64,000 bases of DNA from Notospermus geniculatus (GCA_002633025.1 NMRB01000136.1:188344-252343); one strand, 5' to 3'. Positions 10,332 through 21,559 are shown, counted from the stretch's first letter. Made by a program: numbers and translations. Notes: generated by a model from the sequence alone, not told the origin.

Positions 10332-11567
10332 GCTGAATCGGTTAATGTCGTCCTGGGTACACCTCATTATTACCCAGGGTAATCCTGGGTAATCCTTTTT
10401 GTTAGGATCGTCCTGGGTACAAATAAGGTACCGTAACATTACCTAGTTTTAAAAATCCGCGCCATTTCCATCTGCGCCCGGGGTTGTGGTACGTGCGCTC
10501 ACATTCTCGCTGGCAATTGTCCCTCCCAGTGCATATCATGGTGTCGCGTGCAAGTCACTTCAGTTTCGCATCAACTTCGACACCTGCTTTCAACTTGTAT
10601 CTACCATTACCGACATCCGCCAGATTTTTCTTCAGCTCTCTTCCTTTTGAAATGAAAATCCCATCCCTATAGGATGGAATAGATTGCAAACACGCCTGTA
10701 AATCGCAGTCTTTAACGCGAGTTGCCATTCTGACAGCTGCTGACAGTCACCACGTCAAGATGCACGTGTATAAGTTCGGCTAGAATAAGATAGTACCGTA
10801 CCTCGAGCGCTGGGTAACAAAAAGGATTACCCAGAATACCCAGGGTAATAATGAGGTGTACCCAGGATGGGCAGCTCGAAAAGACGGATTCGACGGATCG
10901 TCGTCTGCGGACAACTTTGTTATGACGTCACGTGGTGGAATTCCCAGAGGTTAGGCTGGTACCCTGTCCTATCAACCAAGCAGTACGGGCCGAGAAGTTA
11001 ATCGAAGTATTGAGAGGGTAGATGATCAGTCTAAAAATAGGCCTAATCAACATTAGACACACCGCTGGGTTAGGATCTGAACAACACATTACACCGCATC
11101 CGTTATTTGATTATCCGAGGAGACTCGATTGAGAGTAGGCCTACCGCTCTCATCAGCAGGCCGTTTTTTTCAGTGTTTTACCGTGTATGCGATTTTAGCT
11201 ATTCTCGATATACGGTAGGCCTATGAGATCGACAGCGCAAAGTGCTGACGTCATCGACAGATCAATAGTGGCGACGTCATAAATTTTCCACAAGATGACG
11301 CGCTCAGTCATTGGGGAAAATCCCATTGTGTTCGGACATCAGACCCGATTTATTAACGCCACTGTGCATGGATTTGAAATCGTATTATAAATGAAAATAA
11401 CACGTAGGTTTTAAAGCTTACACACATGTCATATTTCTAAAAAGATTAATGCATATAAAAAGTGATTATATGCTTCATTTTACAAGAATCCGTCGAATCC
11501 GTTGAATCCGTCGAATCCGTCTTTTCGATGTGCCCCCCCCCCCCAGGACGACATTAACCGATTCAGC
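10332..11567. mobile_element. GTTAATGTC-family element with 9-bp TSD, itself interrupted
   Basis: The ends are GCTGAATCGGTTAATGTCGT and its complement at 11567. TACAGTAAT flanks both sides exactly (10323-10331 and 11568-11576). Subterminal ACCTCATTATTACCCAGGGT is mirrored near 10835-10860, so the original element was about 0.56 kb before a second insertion at 10869-11541. It lies inside a zinc-finger frame. Confidence 0.9.
10869..11541. mobile_element. Nested TIR element inside the right arm of the previous element
   Basis: The inverted ends share TCGAAAAGACGGATTCGACG. CCCAGGAT (10861-10868) and CCCAGGAC (11542-11549) are the probable 8-bp target duplication with one difference. A run of 14 C adjoins the right end. 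The right arm carries a short (GAATCCGTC)n array. Confidence 0.75.
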
Positions 11568-11576
11568 TACAGTAAT

Positions 11577-11813
11577 AGGTGCATGGTATTTAGGACAGGC
11601 ATGAGAAACTACTTTCCCTTTTCTTGTCCAAGACTGGCCACACTTTTCACAGCTGAACTTTCTATCAAAATGCTGTCCAATATGGCGTGACAGATTAGAC
11701 TTTCTGGTAAAACCAGTCGACCCGCAAAGGTCCTTTTCTACGGCAGATTTATTTTGCGCGCGGGAAAATAATAGGCGATCGGGGCCCTCGACGAGGCTTC
11801 TCGGGTACCTCAT
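11577..11813 (-). pseudogene. Zinc-finger gene fragment, N-terminal part
   Basis: FSCEKCGQSWTRKGKVVSHAC is a Cys2-His-Cys finger. The preceding segment (CGSTGFTRKSNLSRHIGQH) resembles a second finger that has lost its first cysteine. The frame reaches the insertion at 11567 and continues at 10322. The start codon is unknown. Confidence 0.6.
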
Positions 11814-11819
11814 TCGAGA

Positions 11820-12830
11820 AATCGGACACCTTGCACAAAAGTGCGTTTATCGAGAAGACCGTTCAAATTCAACCACATAAACCATATATCAGTGTTTAGC
11901 TAAGACATTGCGCTTTCCATTAGTGTAATTTATTTTGGCATAAAGCAAACGAGTGAAGAGAAATCGTAAGAAATTTCGTCCTACGCACAGAATTGGGGGT
12001 CATTTGGAGTAGAGCGTTGTCAAAAACATCGCCATAACTCCATATAATATTAGCTTGCATAAAACCAGCAAAACTGAATAGACGAAGAAACTATCAATCT
12101 CCAATCTGTGTTATTTTCATACTTCGGCATGGTATTCCAAGTTTTTGTACGCAGTTTGAACAGCAGTAGGTAACGATTCTCGCACCCATAACCTGGTTCC
12201 TTGGACGTTGACGTGGCGCTGATTGACGATTCTAGCAGTCAGCGCCACCGTCGGAGCCCATGGAAGCAGGTTAGACAATCGATAAAGGGAACGAGATTTC
12301 TTGAAAATGTGGTTGTGTTTCGGGGTGATTTTCAACCCCTCAGACATGTGTGCATAATGCCACGCTTCGCATGTGGATTCTTCTATGATATAACAACCCG
12401 AATGACCTAAGCAGAAGTTAATACATGTACATGTATAGTCCAGTAAATATAAGTTTGACCCCAAACAAATTGCAACAGTTTGTTTTATGATTGGAACTTG
12501 TTGTATAGGTATCAAGGAACATCCCACCCCAAATCCCCCAAAATCCGACGACGGGAAATTACGAAATCGGCAAAAATCCAATATGGCCACCAAAATACTG
12601 TTTGCGGTGGTGTATCTCCTTAACAGTTGCTTTTAGGGCCTATAAATGTATTACAAATGTATATAAATGTGGTACCAAAGAATGGATTTAGCCTATCAAA
12701 AGCACTGAGGGACGTAGATATGGCGTAGTTATGACGTCATAGTGGATATTTTGACACGAATAGTGAACCTATATCTTTGAGGGCTGGCCAAACACGGGAT
12801 ACACGTACATCAGCAACATTATTTGAAATT
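11820..12830. other. No recognisable feature
   Basis: AT-rich sequence with short ACATGTACATGTA runs. No frame here has a recognisable domain. Confidence 0.5.
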
Positions 12831-12965
12831 ACATAGGAAGCCTCTGTCAGATGATGGCACCATTGCGTCACGTCCTCTTTAATGAACTCATGATGTCGTT
12901 AAATCGTAATCGTAAACGTAAATCGTAAGCTTCCCCCTTGCCAAACCTCCCTACTTACGTGTAAC
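12830..12965 (-). mobile_element. Fragment of the GGGAGGTT MITE family
   Basis: The minus-strand sequence (TAGGGAGGTTTGGCAAG, then TTACGATTACGATTTAACGA, then GCCATCATCTGAC) matches the left part of the element at 55392-55800. Only one end is present. Confidence 0.65.
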
Positions 12966-13384
12966 TTACGTCTTTGTTGATGTCAATTCAGTGTTCCTGA
13001 TTGTGTCTTCTTGACATTCCCTTAAAGCACTGGTACATTCAAGTTCATGTTTTTGCAGTCACGTCGGTTTTTGTCGCAGACACCTTCACGAGTGATTCTG
13101 GTGCTGGTAACCATTGTTTTAGGATATAAGTGTTCCGTTCTTTAAGGTCCAGCCCCTTTCCTCTGCTCGAACGTCATTTCCTTTTCCCACCAAGGTTTGA
13201 ACAGTCTGATGGTATTTTGCTGACTCCGACACTGGGGTTATGAACATCAACACTATTTATCTTACTGGCCAGTGTGTTTGTACACTGCTTTTTTCTGAAG
13301 GATATAATGTATCCGCCTTCCCATTACCATATAGGGAAACGTAGCTTTCCCCTGCATTCACAACATGATGCGAGGAGAATCAAT

Positions 13385-13520
13385 GGAAGGAGTGACCCTT
13401 GTCATTGGAAGAGACACCGACCTTCTCATTCTCTTGTGCCACCATTAAATGGTGGGACAAGAGAATTTTGAAACCAGATGCAAAGGGCGTTTATTTTAGA
13501 TCTGAGAAAGCAATCTCCAG
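13385..13520 (+). pseudogene. Coding remnant with GRDTDLLILL motif
   Basis: One plus frame reads VTLVIGRDTDLLILLCHH then stops, and a neighbouring frame continues with PDAKGVYFRSEKAISSFTLL. This resembles a GEDTDLLVLL segment seen in uncharacterised transposon-related animal proteins, from memory. One frameshift separates the parts. Confidence 0.35.
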
Positions 13521-13914
13521 CTTCACTCTGTTAAACATTTGCCTCCTTAGAGACAGTTCGGTCCACATATTTGCCAGGTCCTTCCTTTCATCTGTGCAAT
13601 ATCTGGATGTGACAGCCCGAATGAAAAGGACTTCATGAAACTTGCAAAGGTGTTCTCTTCAGAAGGAGATGCTCGGAAAGTTTTCTGAATGCAGGGAAAA
13701 GCTAGTTGTCTCCCTTTATGGTGGTTGGAGGGGGGATACTTTGGATATGTTGCGAAAAAAGCGGTTCACAAACAAAAGTTATCGGTAAATAACCTGATGC
13801 TCGTAACCTCCACCAGCCTCTGCCAAATACCATTCACTCCGTGCTTAACACGAAGTTCAAACCTGGGTGGGAAAAGGAAATGATGCTCGGGCAGAGGAAT
13901 GGGGCTGGATCTTA

Positions 13915-14165
13915 AAGAACGGTGGTCGAGTGGTTAGCGCGCTTGACTGCCAAACCGTGTTATGGGTCAGCGCGAGTTCGACTCCGGGCGAAGGTAAATA
14001 AAAAAATTGTGAAATATTAGAGGGTCCGTCGGATGGGACTGAAAGCCGTGGTCCCTTGTACCTGAGTGTCTATGCCAGGGCAAGTAAAGGACCTCGCACA
14101 GGTGGACTGTAGCCTGCTGTGGACTCCGGCAAAAACCCAACAGGGCTATCACGCCGGTAATGACT
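13915..14165 (+). mobile_element. tRNA-headed SINE, copy 2
   Basis: Head: GGTGGTCGAGTGGTTAGCGC and GAGTTCGACTCC. Central block: GTCCGTCGGATGGGACTGAA and GCCGTGGTCCCTTGTACCTG. The tail is (TAAC)n. It is very close to copy 3 at 46986. Confidence 0.9.
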
Positions 14166-14700
14166 AACTAACTAACAAAACAGTGGGCTGGTTACCAGCA
14201 CCCGAATCACTCATGAAGGCGATTCGATTTCAGTGCAAGGGACTCTGAGACAAGAACCGATTTGATGCAGAAAGGTCTAAAAAAGATTTAATGTACCGGT
14301 AGTTCACTATTATACCTAGCACTGAGCCGCCAGCACCGAGCTGCCTCCACCCCAAATTGAAGCTGACAACTCCTGAATTAAGGCATCTGTAGCCTAAACG
14401 CGGATTGATAGATCAAAATGGTTTTCCGTAGTAGAAACTAGAGAAAATTCTCTTTCTGATGACACCCAAAACCCCGAGATTGACGTCCCGTAATTACAAA
14501 AAAACTTTAGTTGAAATCCGTAGAAGCAAAATTTGTGTAACGACTCCACCTTTTTAGAGTACCCCAGTTCATGACACATGGCCACACCTAAACGCTACAC
14601 TTAATGAGAACTCGCCTTCTGATAGGGTTGATAATTTTAATTTCTTAGTACTCCATTTGCGTAAGATTTAAGCTGGTCAATACACGTAAAAAATGTCTCC
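14165..14700. other. No recognisable feature
   Basis: Low-complexity intergenic sequence between a SINE and LINE fragments; nothing coding is supported. Confidence 0.5.
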
Positions 14701-14704
14701 TTAA

Positions 14705-14852
14705 AAATTTCGAGGTCTATTACTTTACTTAGAAACATTAGGAAATATTTACCACAGGAAATTTTGAACACTGTCTATCATTCACTAAATACACCACCCT
14801 TAAATTACCATTCACTATCCTGGGGTCATGGCCATACCACGATTCATAAATT
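14705..14852 (+). pseudogene. LINE reverse transcriptase C-terminal fragment, plus strand
   Basis: It encodes LLRNIRKYLPQEILNTVYHS and LNYHSLSWGHGHTTIHKLQ, the thumb/post-RT part of a CR1-like element. It stops abruptly at the simple-repeat tail of the opposite-strand LINE. Confidence 0.75.
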
Positions 14853-14854
14853 AC

Positions 14855-15684
14855 AAACGATATGATATGATATGATATGATATTTATTTGACCAACATTA
14901 CAAATACATTGTGTTCTACATAAATTTAAAAGGTGTGTGGTCAGGAGCTCAAAAAAGATCTTGGGATCGCTTCCATTTGAGCCCCTTCATACAGGAAAGT
15001 AACAGGTGGGTACAAGTAATTTACAATTGATTAAAGTTAAATACAACGTCAACTATTGATAATAAATAAGACAACTCCAACGATGTCCAACACAAGAGTG
15101 AATACAAATGATTCTTAGACTGACAAAGAACAAGTATAACAGTTAGGGATATTACAAGCTTCATTGTAGTTGTTTAATATGTAATTTTTAAGGTAATAAG
15201 AAAAGCCTTGTAAACTATGTGTGGTTATCTTTTCGGTGACAATCCTAGGAAGAGAGTTAAAAACTTGAACTATGCTATATCGTGGCGAACGCTGTGCGAA
15301 GGTATGTCTGCAAAACGGTGTAATTAAGTTGAAATTATTTCTTGTGCGGTAGGGGTGATTTTGATTGTTAGTTCTAAAAACTTGGTCCATAAAATATTTA
15401 GGGAGACTTTTGTTAAAGTATTTGTACAGGGTTTTCATTTGAGTGAGTATATGCATGTCAGGAAGTTTTAAAAATCGCAGTTGCTTGAAGAGAGGTTCAG
15501 AATGGGCTAAGAAATGACTATTTGTAATAACGCGAGTGGCCTTCTTTTGTAATTTATGAATAACAGTATGGTCGTGACCCCAGGATAGTAAATGGTAATT
15601 TAAATGTGGTGTAATTAGGGAATGATATACAGTGATAAGTGTTTTCTGCGGTAGGTATTTCCTAATAATTCTAAGTAAACCTAT
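14855..15684 (-). pseudogene. CR1-like LINE 3' end, minus strand
   Basis: The open frame at 15684-15118 encodes the C-terminal RT segment (IRKYLPQKTLITVYHSLITP, LQKKATRVITNSHFLAHSEP, PYRTRNNFNLI, SIVQVFNSLPRIV). It is followed by a 3' UTR and an (ATATC)n tail at 14855-14890. The 5' side is lost in the N gap. Confidence 0.85.
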
Positions 15685-15763
15685 NNNNNNNNNNNNNNNN
15701 NNNNNNNNNNNNNNNNNNNNNNNNNNNNNNNNNNNNNNNNNNNNNNNNNNNNNNNNNNNNNNN
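15685..15763. other. Assembly gap (79 N)
   Basis: A run of N. The LINE at 14855-15684 continues into it. Confidence 1.
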
Positions 15764-15965
15764 TGCAGGGATATTTAGATCTACTTCAGGGACTCAGCTC
15801 AGTCTATTCTAGAGTCTTGTACTGTTAAGTGCCAGCCTGAAGAAGACCCCGGTTGGGGTCGAAAATTTGCAAAATCTGGAAGTTGACTTCCTGTATATTA
15901 TCACGTTGTGTGTCAATTTTAGTGCTATTTCTTTCTTTGTATATATAGTTAGTTAGATTCATAAA
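15764..15965 (+). repeat. Repeat with hammerhead-like CTGAAGA..GAAA block
   Basis: CCTGAAGAAGACCCCGGTTG then GGGTCGAAAAT contains a 6-bp stem (GACCCC/GGGGTC) closed by GGTT and bordered by CTGAAGA and GAAA. The whole repeat is found inverted at about 42220-42385. Similar blocks occur at the ends of Penelope-like elements, from memory; the class assignment is uncertain. Confidence 0.55.
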
Positions 15966-16009
15966 TAAATGACTTATACACATCTCCATCTCTGGATTCA
16001 TCTCTCCTC

Positions 16010-16530
16010 CAACGACAAGAACATTACACCCTCCTTCTTGGTCGGCCTAAATTCACTATCCAACCGTTACAGAAGGCACAAAACTCTGCTGCTCGTATAA
16101 TCACAAAGTCCAGGAAACGCTCGTCAAACACCCCCGTACTTAGGTCTTTACACTGGCTTCCAGTGAAACAACGAATCAAGTACAAAGTTCTTCTCCTAGC
16201 TTTCAAGGGTCTTCACTAATTACTTGCTCCCCCATATCTCTCAGAACTACATGTACTCACTATTCATACTACTTCACGAACTCTCCGCTCGTCATCGGCT
16301 CCCCGCCTGTCGATTCCTAAGGCCAATGCCATGTCAGTCGGTCGCAGAGCCGTCTCAGTTGGAGCCCCTCAGTTGTGGAACCAACTCCCTGCATCTGTGA
16401 GGAACTGTACCTCTCTCAATTCCTTCAAGGGTCAGTTGAAGCATTTTCTTTTCTGTGGGGCCTTTCAAGCGCTTTGAGCGGCCAGTATTGGCTGGATACT
16501 GCGCTATAAAAGACGCATGTTATGTGTTTT
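16010..16530 (+). pseudogene. L2/CR1-type LINE 3' end
   Basis: Translation gives LQKAQNSAARIIT, PVLRSLHWLPVKQRIKYKVL, then an in-frame TAA, then PYLSELHVLTIHT and SVGAPQLWNQLPASVRN, ending at about 16478. This is the hallmark C-terminus of L2/Rex/CR1 reverse transcriptases. A short 3' UTR with GCGCTATAAAAGACGCAT follows. Confidence 0.85.
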
Positions 16531-16841
16531 TTATTATGTAATGAAAATTAACTTCTTGGACAGTACTTTTTCAAAACACTTTAACGAAAAAAGTCTCGAA
16601 TAAATTCCGCGGCTTCAGGCACAACCACAATCATGCATTCCAAGCGCAATGACGTCACGACTTGAGAGTTACATGTATACTAAAAGTGGGAATAGGTATG
16701 CGGTTTAACGATGGTTATAAAATATGCCATATGCTTATTTCACCTTCCTAAAAATGTCGCATAGTAACCCAGTGTTCTGAAATGCGGAACTCGTATTAAA
16801 ATAAGACATTCACCAATTAAAATGCACGAAATTTAATTTTG

Positions 16842-17326
16842 GCCATATTGACGGTGTACAATCAACCTTGCCGTACAGCTACGGGAGAAAGTTCCGGTCA
16901 CATACGCTTGCCAAAGCTGAGATTCCAAATTACTATAAATACCACTGCTAAGGGCAAAATGACAGTCCTAGGTGAACGAATACACTATAAAAGGCATGCT
17001 GCTGTAATATCTCACAGAAATTCGCAGGAGAACGCATGGAAAATCGACAATTTTAAAATGATCTGTACGGCTGCGGGAGAATTAGACTTCTCCCGCAGCC
17101 GTACAGTTCATTTTAAAATTGCCGATTTTCCATGCGTTCTCCTGCGAATTTCTGGGGGATATTGCAGCAGCTAGGTATTTTTAGTGTATTCATTCGCCTT
17201 GGGTTATCATTTTGCCCTTAGCAGTGGTATTTATAGTAATTTGGAATCTCAGCTTTGGCAAGCGTATGTGACCGGAACTTTCTCCCGCAGCTGTACGGCA
17301 AGGTTGATTGTACACCGTGATATTGG
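16842..17326. mobile_element. Large foldback element (485-bp near-palindrome)
   Basis: Arms of about 235 bp (16842-17081 and 17088-17326) are near-perfect reverse complements around a loop of about 6 bases (TTAGAC). The terminus is CCA(A)TAT..CGGTGTACAATCAACC. No coding sequence. If transcribed it would form a long hairpin RNA. Confidence 0.9.
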
Positions 17327-17394
17327 CGCCTTCGCGTCATCGCGCCTTCGAGTCAAGTACAACCAGCCGGCTGCTTTCATAGCTTGCTACCTTA

Positions 17395-17672
17395 AAAATT
17401 GCTAACATTTCACATATTTTGATTATTTGATACATAATTAGTCTGATTGGGACCATTAACGATGAAGGGATTTCAGAAATGTGTTGCAATCAGCCGATAT
17501 CGATGGTATCTCGCTTTCAGGGCTCGATCTCTTATCGGCTTCATTCGTCATTTCGAGTCTTCGACTCTGGCCGTTTTTGTAGCGTATGACAATAAAAATT
17601 CTTTATATTTCACATATTTAGATAGCTTGATATGTCTTTAGTTTGATTGGGGCCATCAATGATGGAGGGATA
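17395..17672 (+). repeat. Diverged tandem duplication (about 200-bp spacing)
   Basis: TTTCACATATTTTGATTATTTGATA plus CTGATTGGGACCATTAACGA recurs as TTTCACATATTTAGATAGCT plus TTGATTGGGGCCATCAATGA. Confidence 0.7.
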
Positions 17673-17674
17673 GG

Positions 17675-18670
17675 GAACCCTTGGTTTAACTAGCTGAAGT
17701 TGACAACACACTCTCGCGCTCTCCACAACGGAATGGCGATAGTCAATCCATTTTCTCTTGTTTGTTTTTCATCATAAAGCCAGAAGAGACCAATTCTGTC
17801 CCAGCCGCGGCTAATCCTTCCTCAAGGAAGTAAATGCTGAACTGTCAGACACAGTCAACAACAACACGTTCTAATGGCAAGCTAGACAGCATTGTCAGGT
17901 CAGTTAACCACACTCACTTCATGCACCACTAGTGACGTCATGGATTGGTTCCCATCTGTTACCGCCTTCCCACCCAATGGGTCTCAAAAGATAGGCTACC
18001 TATCTCCATTCACCGACAAGAACTGCAGGCCTATTATCTGGTATTAACCCATTCTCACCAAGAAGGTCTAATACGACATCTATCACGACTCATAAGTGAT
18101 AATATTGACCCCTTCCCATCTTATGCGATGGTATGTGGCTTCGAGTCCGGTGCGAAACAAGTACAGGGTACTTACATGAACATGTAAAGACCAGTTGAGC
18201 CAAGGTAGTTATGTTCGGTATCAAACTAAAGCTAAAAGTATATTCCACCAAACCCTGGCCGCGACAGAAACTCCAGCAGACGTATCAAATTATTCATTGT
18301 CAGTGTACCTAAAATTAGATCTCAAGTGGTCTCCGCTGGAGGTCACACTTCATGCCGGATTCGACAGTCTGTTCTGAATTTCCAACCTGGTAGCCTGCGA
18401 TTACTGAATATACTCCATATGAACAGTCCAGTCTCTAAACTACGATTCTACTACAGTATTCAACAAGAGTACTGGTAATTAGTTTTTCAACAAAAATTCC
18501 GCACATGAATACTATGTGATTCTAATCCAAAACTATGAGAGATAAATTTAAAGTTGATTGCACACACGAGCCCAAAAATTTGTCAAATCGCGAATGTACA
18601 ATTCTGCTTCAAATGTCACTTATGAAACTGAAAATATTCCAAAATAAATGAGTACTAAATTTAGTCAGTC
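17675..18670. other. No recognisable feature
   Basis: Unique-looking sequence of about 1 kb without a supported gene or repeat. Confidence 0.45.
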
Positions 18671-18671
18671 T

Positions 18672-19290
18672 ACGATTCCACTTCAGAACTAGAGTCACTG
18701 TCACTGTCACTTGAACCACTTTCACTTGCGCCCAGACCATCTCGATAGGGTTCAGTTTGCAGTGGTAAGGGGGCAAGCGCAGCACAGTATGTCCCCCTTT
18801 TCCGTGGCAGCTTCATCAACACGGTACTTCAGAAACCTGGATTTGTTTGCCTTAATTAATGTATAAAGTTCTTCTTTAACCATATTTGTCGTCCACTCAA
18901 TGCCATGAGCCGTTACCAGTCCTGCATTACCGCTTTCCGTGAATTTGACGTTGGTATTTCCTCCTTCCTAGCAGAGTGATAAGGAGCATTATTCATTACA
19001 ATCACACTCCCTGATGGCAGCTTATGGAACAGAGTTTCGTTAAACCATTTTTCAAAAGTTTAACTCTTCATCTCCCCGTGATAATCGGCCAACTTGCCCC
19101 CAGACCGAAACCCCAGTTCTGCCCCCGGAACAAATCCATTCTCATTCCCCACATGAAGAATTACCAGCCTCCCTCCTTTCCCTGAAGGATCCTTCAAGCA
19201 CCCTTGCTACTTTCAGCAGTAGTGTCCTGCCAAACTTTATTCAGGGTGTAGCCGGCATTCGCCCAAGTCTCATCCAAATAGAACATTAGG
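18672..19290 (-). pseudogene. Tc1/mariner-related (DDE_3) transposase, C-terminal half
   Basis: Minus-strand reading gives FYLDETWANAGYT, GKGGRLVILHVGNENGFVPG, ADYHGEMKS, then a stop, TFEKWFNETLFHKLP, VIVMNNAPYHSARK and an acidic tail (SESGSSDSDSDSSSEVES). FxDE and VIVMDNAPYHS are the first and second catalytic blocks in this superfamily. Here the second Asp is Asn. Stops and shifts near 19060 and 18940 confirm decay. Confidence 0.8.
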
Positions 19291-19400
19291 GAGGTTTCGC
19301 ACCCTTACGAACTGCGAAAACCGAACACGAAAATCGAGTTCGTGTTCGTATTTCGTACTTCGCAAAATTTAGAGTTTCGCATAAAATACGAAATACGAAT
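19288..19400. mobile_element. Single end of the GAGGTTTCGCA MITE family
   Basis: GGGAGGTTTCGCACC followed by CGAAAACCGAACACGAAAAT and TTTCGTACTTCGCAAAA resembles the ends of the complete element at 52018-52403. Confidence 0.55.
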
Positions 19401-19589
19401 GCCCGTTACATGCGCAATAGCTTTCGTAGAAGGCGCTTTTACTAAATTGGCGACTGCAGATGAAGTGGAGTGTTAAATGTTAGTGTTAAATGTACTCTTC
19501 GCTGACCCCCATCATTCACATGGTTACTCTAATTATCTCCTCATTTACTCATTTAACGAGTTTTTTCCTCAATTGGGGCTAAATTGGCG

Positions 19590-20270
19590 AGAAATTTCAC
19601 ACCTCGCAGCCTGAAAATTTTCGGCCCTCGAGTTGAAAACCAGTTCGAGTTTGAATCTGTCACTAGTGAACATATACAAAAATGTCTCAAAAACCTATCT
19701 GTCCGCAAGTCCACGGGTCTTGACGGTATTTCTAGTCGCTTGTTAAGAGCTGCGGGTGACTATGTTCATATTCCTCTCGCATTTATTTGAAATTTGTCTT
19801 TGTCAACAGGGGTATTTCCATCGGATTGGAAACTGGCCAGGGTTACCCCCATTTACAAGGCTGGCTCCAGGTGTGGCCTGGGCAATTACCGGCCCATCTC
19901 GGTCCTACCCGTGGTCTCTAAGCTGTATCGATGCCTGATTGCCAATGGTGTCGTGTCCGAGCGGCAGTCTGGATTCAGAAAAGGCATTCGATACAGTGGA
20001 TCATGACATACTGCTCGCCAAGCTGGAGCACGTGGGTGTGAGGGGGACCGGACTGGGATGGTTTACGTCATACCTGTCTGGACGCCAACAGGTTGTCTGC
20101 ATTGATGCTGTGGAGTCGGGCCGGAGGATGATCGGGTGTGGGGTCCCTCAGGGTTCCATACTCGGTCCCCTGCTGTTCTCGCTCTACATCAGTGACGTCA
20201 CAAATGTCGTGAGTCAGGCGCGTTTTGTACTTTATGCCGATGACACGGCAATGATACTGACTCTTTAAGA
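19590..20270 (+). pseudogene. LINE reverse transcriptase core, internally deleted
   Basis: Fragments in order: KSTGLDGISSRLLRAA, an in-frame stop, [44 protein letters not shown], then a frame jump into [38 protein letters not shown] and FVLYADD. The palm motifs A and C are present, but roughly 50-60 residues between QSGFRKG and KAFDTVDHD are missing. CR1/Jockey-like. Confidence 0.88.
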
Positions 20271-20311
20271 ATTACTGACGTTCTCACTGAAGATTTTCAT
20301 AAGGTTTCTGA

Positions 20312-21325
20312 GGCCGAATCGGTTAATGTCGCCAAAAGGGTGAATGTCGTCCTGGGTACCCCTAAGGGGTACCCAGGTCCAACCTGGGTATCCCTAAATG
20401 GCACCCAGGTGCGTACTGGGTACCCTTTAGGAACCTAAAGGATACCCAGTTTGAAAATCCCGCCTGGTGAGATAACTGTAATCCAGGGTGAATATGGTAC
20501 GCGCGCTGTGGTGCAGATTGCCAAATCACCATTCTTCAATCAGTGGAATCTCAAAATTTGACTGATTATCCGTTAATTTTTTTGAAAAGAAGTTTCACCT
20601 GATATTTAATTATGATGTCAGTTTGTCTAAATTACCCGTCATTGTCGACCTTTTAACTTCGCGGCCTTCGGACACAAAAATGCCATCTCTGTAGGACGTT
20701 ATATACTGGCGAGATACTCTTTTAGACGCGAGTCTGGCACTCTGGTCGCCATAATGTCATCTCCACGTGTTACGCTTGCGAGCATGACGAGCTAAATGGT
20801 AAAAGTACCATCAACCTGGATTTCAGGCAGGAATTTGAAACTGGGTGTCCTTTAGGTTCCTAAAGGGTACCCAGTACGCACCTCGGTACCATTTAGTGAT
20901 ACCCAGTTTGGACCTGGGTACCCTTTAGGGGTACCCAGGACGACATTCACCCTTTAGGCGTTAATGTCGTCCTGGGTATAACAGAAATATACCCAGGTTC
21001 AATGTCGTCCTACAAAACTATACCCTGGGTATAGTTCGATCTACAAAAGTATACCGAGGATTGGATACGGCACCTGAAGACGAGATTGTTCTTGCAAATG
21101 CCACATGACCATGCACAAGCATGACAAGTCGAAAAACATCCCTCTAGCGCCCGACACGACGGGCACCATTTTATATGTATATTGTTCCGACAGTCATCAA
21201 AGAAGTTTTCGTGCGTTTATCGTCACTCAAATCCGCAATAGTACTCGCAGCACGGCTGATGTAATGTCGATGCGGACGTAGATGAATGCACCACACCGAA
21301 CAAACATATGAGGCAGGTCGGCGGG
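20312..21325. mobile_element. GTTAATGTC-family element (copy B2), interrupted and truncated
   Basis: It begins GGCCGAATCGGTTAATGTC (20312-20330), is interrupted by the element at 20331-20959, and resumes at 20969. The left TIR is followed by sequence matching the right half of the full copy at 48383-49092 in reverse orientation, up to about 21325. Part of the middle and one end are missing. Confidence 0.8.
20331..20959. mobile_element. 629-bp GTTAATGTC-family element nested in a relative
   Basis: TIRs of about 130 bp: GCCAAAAGGGTGAATGTCGT at the left, complement of GACGACATTCACCCTTTAGGC at the right, with inner GGGTACCC blocks. GTTAATGTC flanks it at 20322-20330 and 20960-20968, a clean 9-bp duplication of the host element's own terminus. 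Confidence 0.9.
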
Positions 21326-21329
21326 TAGT

Positions 21330-21365
21330 TATTAAGTACGGAACGGAACGGAACGGAATCGTGGT
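21330..21365. repeat. Short GGAAC tandem array
   Basis: ACGGAACGGAACGGAACGGA; five-base unit, about four copies. Confidence 0.8.
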
Positions 21366-21559
21366 TGCAAACGGAATGTAAAATACAGACTGATCCTGAA
21401 ACTGGAACGGAACAAAGTTAATCTTCATTTCATTTCAAATGGACAGTGCCGTGATGTTATGTTGGTTCGTTCTATCATGTTTGTGGCGAGCTCAACTCTA
21501 ATGTCTTGCCAATATCTTTATTGGTGAAGTGCTTTTGTGGTGGGTTCGATTCTATTTTG

